Of a DNA stretch of 32,434 nucleotides, positions 31,935 through 32,434 are shown piece by piece. Made by a program: the position numbers and the translations under genes. Under the pieces are notes generated by a model. The model had not been told where the DNA came from, did no database searches, and saw only the letters and a program-made list of their open reading frames with translations. The first letter of the stretch is position 1. Each line of letters opens with the position of its first letter. Source of the stretch: Chloroflexota bacterium (GTDB taxonomy: Bacteria; Chloroflexota; Chloroflexia; Chloroheliales; Chloroheliaceae); the NCBI GenBank assembly GCA_902812345.1, contig CADDZM010000026.1, positions 1 to 32,434 on the forward strand, read 5' to 3'.

Positions 31935-32434
31935 TTGACTAAACGTAAGTTGTTTAATATTTTCCCAGCTTTAATGCTGTTAGTTGTAGCCCTCGCTGCC
32001 TGTGGAGATAACACTGCCACATCGCCCACCACGGCAGCTATTTCGGCTGCGACCGGGGCTACGGGTGCAGGCACGACAGCCGCCCCGACTTCGGCGGCTA
32101 CAACCAGTTTGGCGGCTACTACTTCCGCAGCTACGACCACTTCGGCAGCTACTACTTCAGCGGCTACGACCACTTTGGCAGCTACTACTTCCGCGGCTAC
32201 GACCAGCCCTGCGGCAACCTCGGCGGCCGGTACCTCAACGGCTACTACTTCAGGAACGACTACCGGGACAACGGCGGCCGGAACCGGAACAGGCGCCGGC
32301 ACAACCGCAGCCGGTACTGGCGCCGGAGCTACCGGCTCATCTGCTATGGCGGTCCTGAATTACCCGACCGGAACACCGGTTAATGTTGGGTCACTTCCGA
32401 TATCCACCTTCGGCCAGACCCTGGGCATTCCCGG
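31935..32434 (+). CDS. Lipoprotein with Ala/Thr-rich linker (truncated by window end)
   Basis: An open frame from TTG at 31935 runs to the window end without a stop (166 codons). The TTG is supported by GGAGG at 31923-31927, seven bases upstream, and by the signal sequence it opens: TKRKLFNIFPALMLLVVALAAC, a lipobox with cysteine near residue 23. After it comes a 110-residue Ala/Thr/Ser/Gly linker with an 11-residue repeat (SAATTSAATTT, a 33-bp DNA period seen about three times at 32102-32200). The globular part then begins near SAMAVLNYPTGTPVNV. The protein would be anchored on the outer face of the membrane by lipid. The function lies in the missing C-terminal portion. Confidence 0.8.
   Translation, partial: MTKRKLFNIFPALMLLVVALAACGDNTATSPTTAAISAATGATGAGTTAAPTSAATTSLAATTSAATTTSAATTSAATTTLAATTSAATTSPAATSAAGTSTATTSGTTTGTTAAGTGTGAGTTAAGTGAGATGSSAMAVLNYPTGTPVNVGSLPISTFGQTLGIP

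Noticed and set aside
32102-32200. 33-bp repeats considered as a CRISPR array
   Set aside because: Units are directly adjacent without spacers and lie in frame in a coding linker.
31886-32302. Minus-strand open frame of 138 codons rich in Val/Ala/Pro
   Set aside because: It is the antisense of the Ala/Thr-rich linker of the lipoprotein gene on the plus strand, which has lipobox and ribosome site.
32002-32358. Plus-strand open frame of 118 codons rich in Arg/Leu/Pro
   Set aside because: It is a shifted frame of the same repetitive linker DNA; the TTG-started frame carries the signal peptide.

Overview
The window looks like a chromosomal segment of a bacterium of the phylum Chloroflexota. This is an inference from gene style only: a NB-ARC-type ATPase/LuxR regulator followed by an ester cyclase, surface proteins with FGYP/ERARFE repeats, two PHA synthase classes, and a cyd operon in the order A-B-D-C. 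No rRNA or tRNA gene was seen, so the assignment is not anchored. About half a dozen reading frames carry single-base disruptions, so either gene decay or residual assembly error must be kept in mind.

Layout. 149-3106: a large ATPase/LuxR regulator and a small SnoaL-like protein. 3186-4475: a decayed DDE-type insertion sequence, itself interrupted by a small inverted-repeat (MITE-like) element. 4569-14145: a polyhydroxyalkanoate (PHA) island. It holds a PhaQ-like PadR repressor facing a repeat-built phasin, a Cys-nucleophile hydrolase resembling DUF3141/PhaC, a two-subunit synthase (phaE-like plus class III phaC), a separate class I phaC, a broken FUSC-type membrane protein gene, phaA (thiolase) and a frameshifted phaB (reductase). 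Thiolase and reductase would supply (R)-3-hydroxybutyryl-CoA, the synthases polymerise it, and phasin and repressor couple granule surface to expression. 14168-15014: remnants of two nested insertion sequences and a 122-bp inverted-repeat segment. 15300-21808: cytochrome bd oxidase genes cydA, cydB, a small orphan gene, then cydD and cydC; three CRP/FNR-like sites lie upstream of cydA.

21909-27145 (minus strand): a LysM protein, an ABC-2 exporter pair whose ATPase has a roughly 200-residue proline-rich tail, and a SAM methyltransferase. 27595-29251: an ammonium transporter gene and a 43-codon membrane-peptide gene ending in a clean terminator. 29395-31215 (minus): a secreted clan GH-A-like glycosidase with two FGYP-type repeats. 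The window ends inside a lipoprotein gene that starts with TTG at 31935 and has a low-complexity Ala/Thr linker.

The most interesting signals are regulatory and mobile. They are (i) a 31-bp palindrome lying on the phasin promoter, with a related motif at the phaQ promoter, (ii) an MITE-like insertion whose removal restores the host transposase frame, with a second copy 27 kb away, and (iii) a helically phased trio of CRP/FNR-like operators before cydA. I do not see a clearly new defence or mobile system here.
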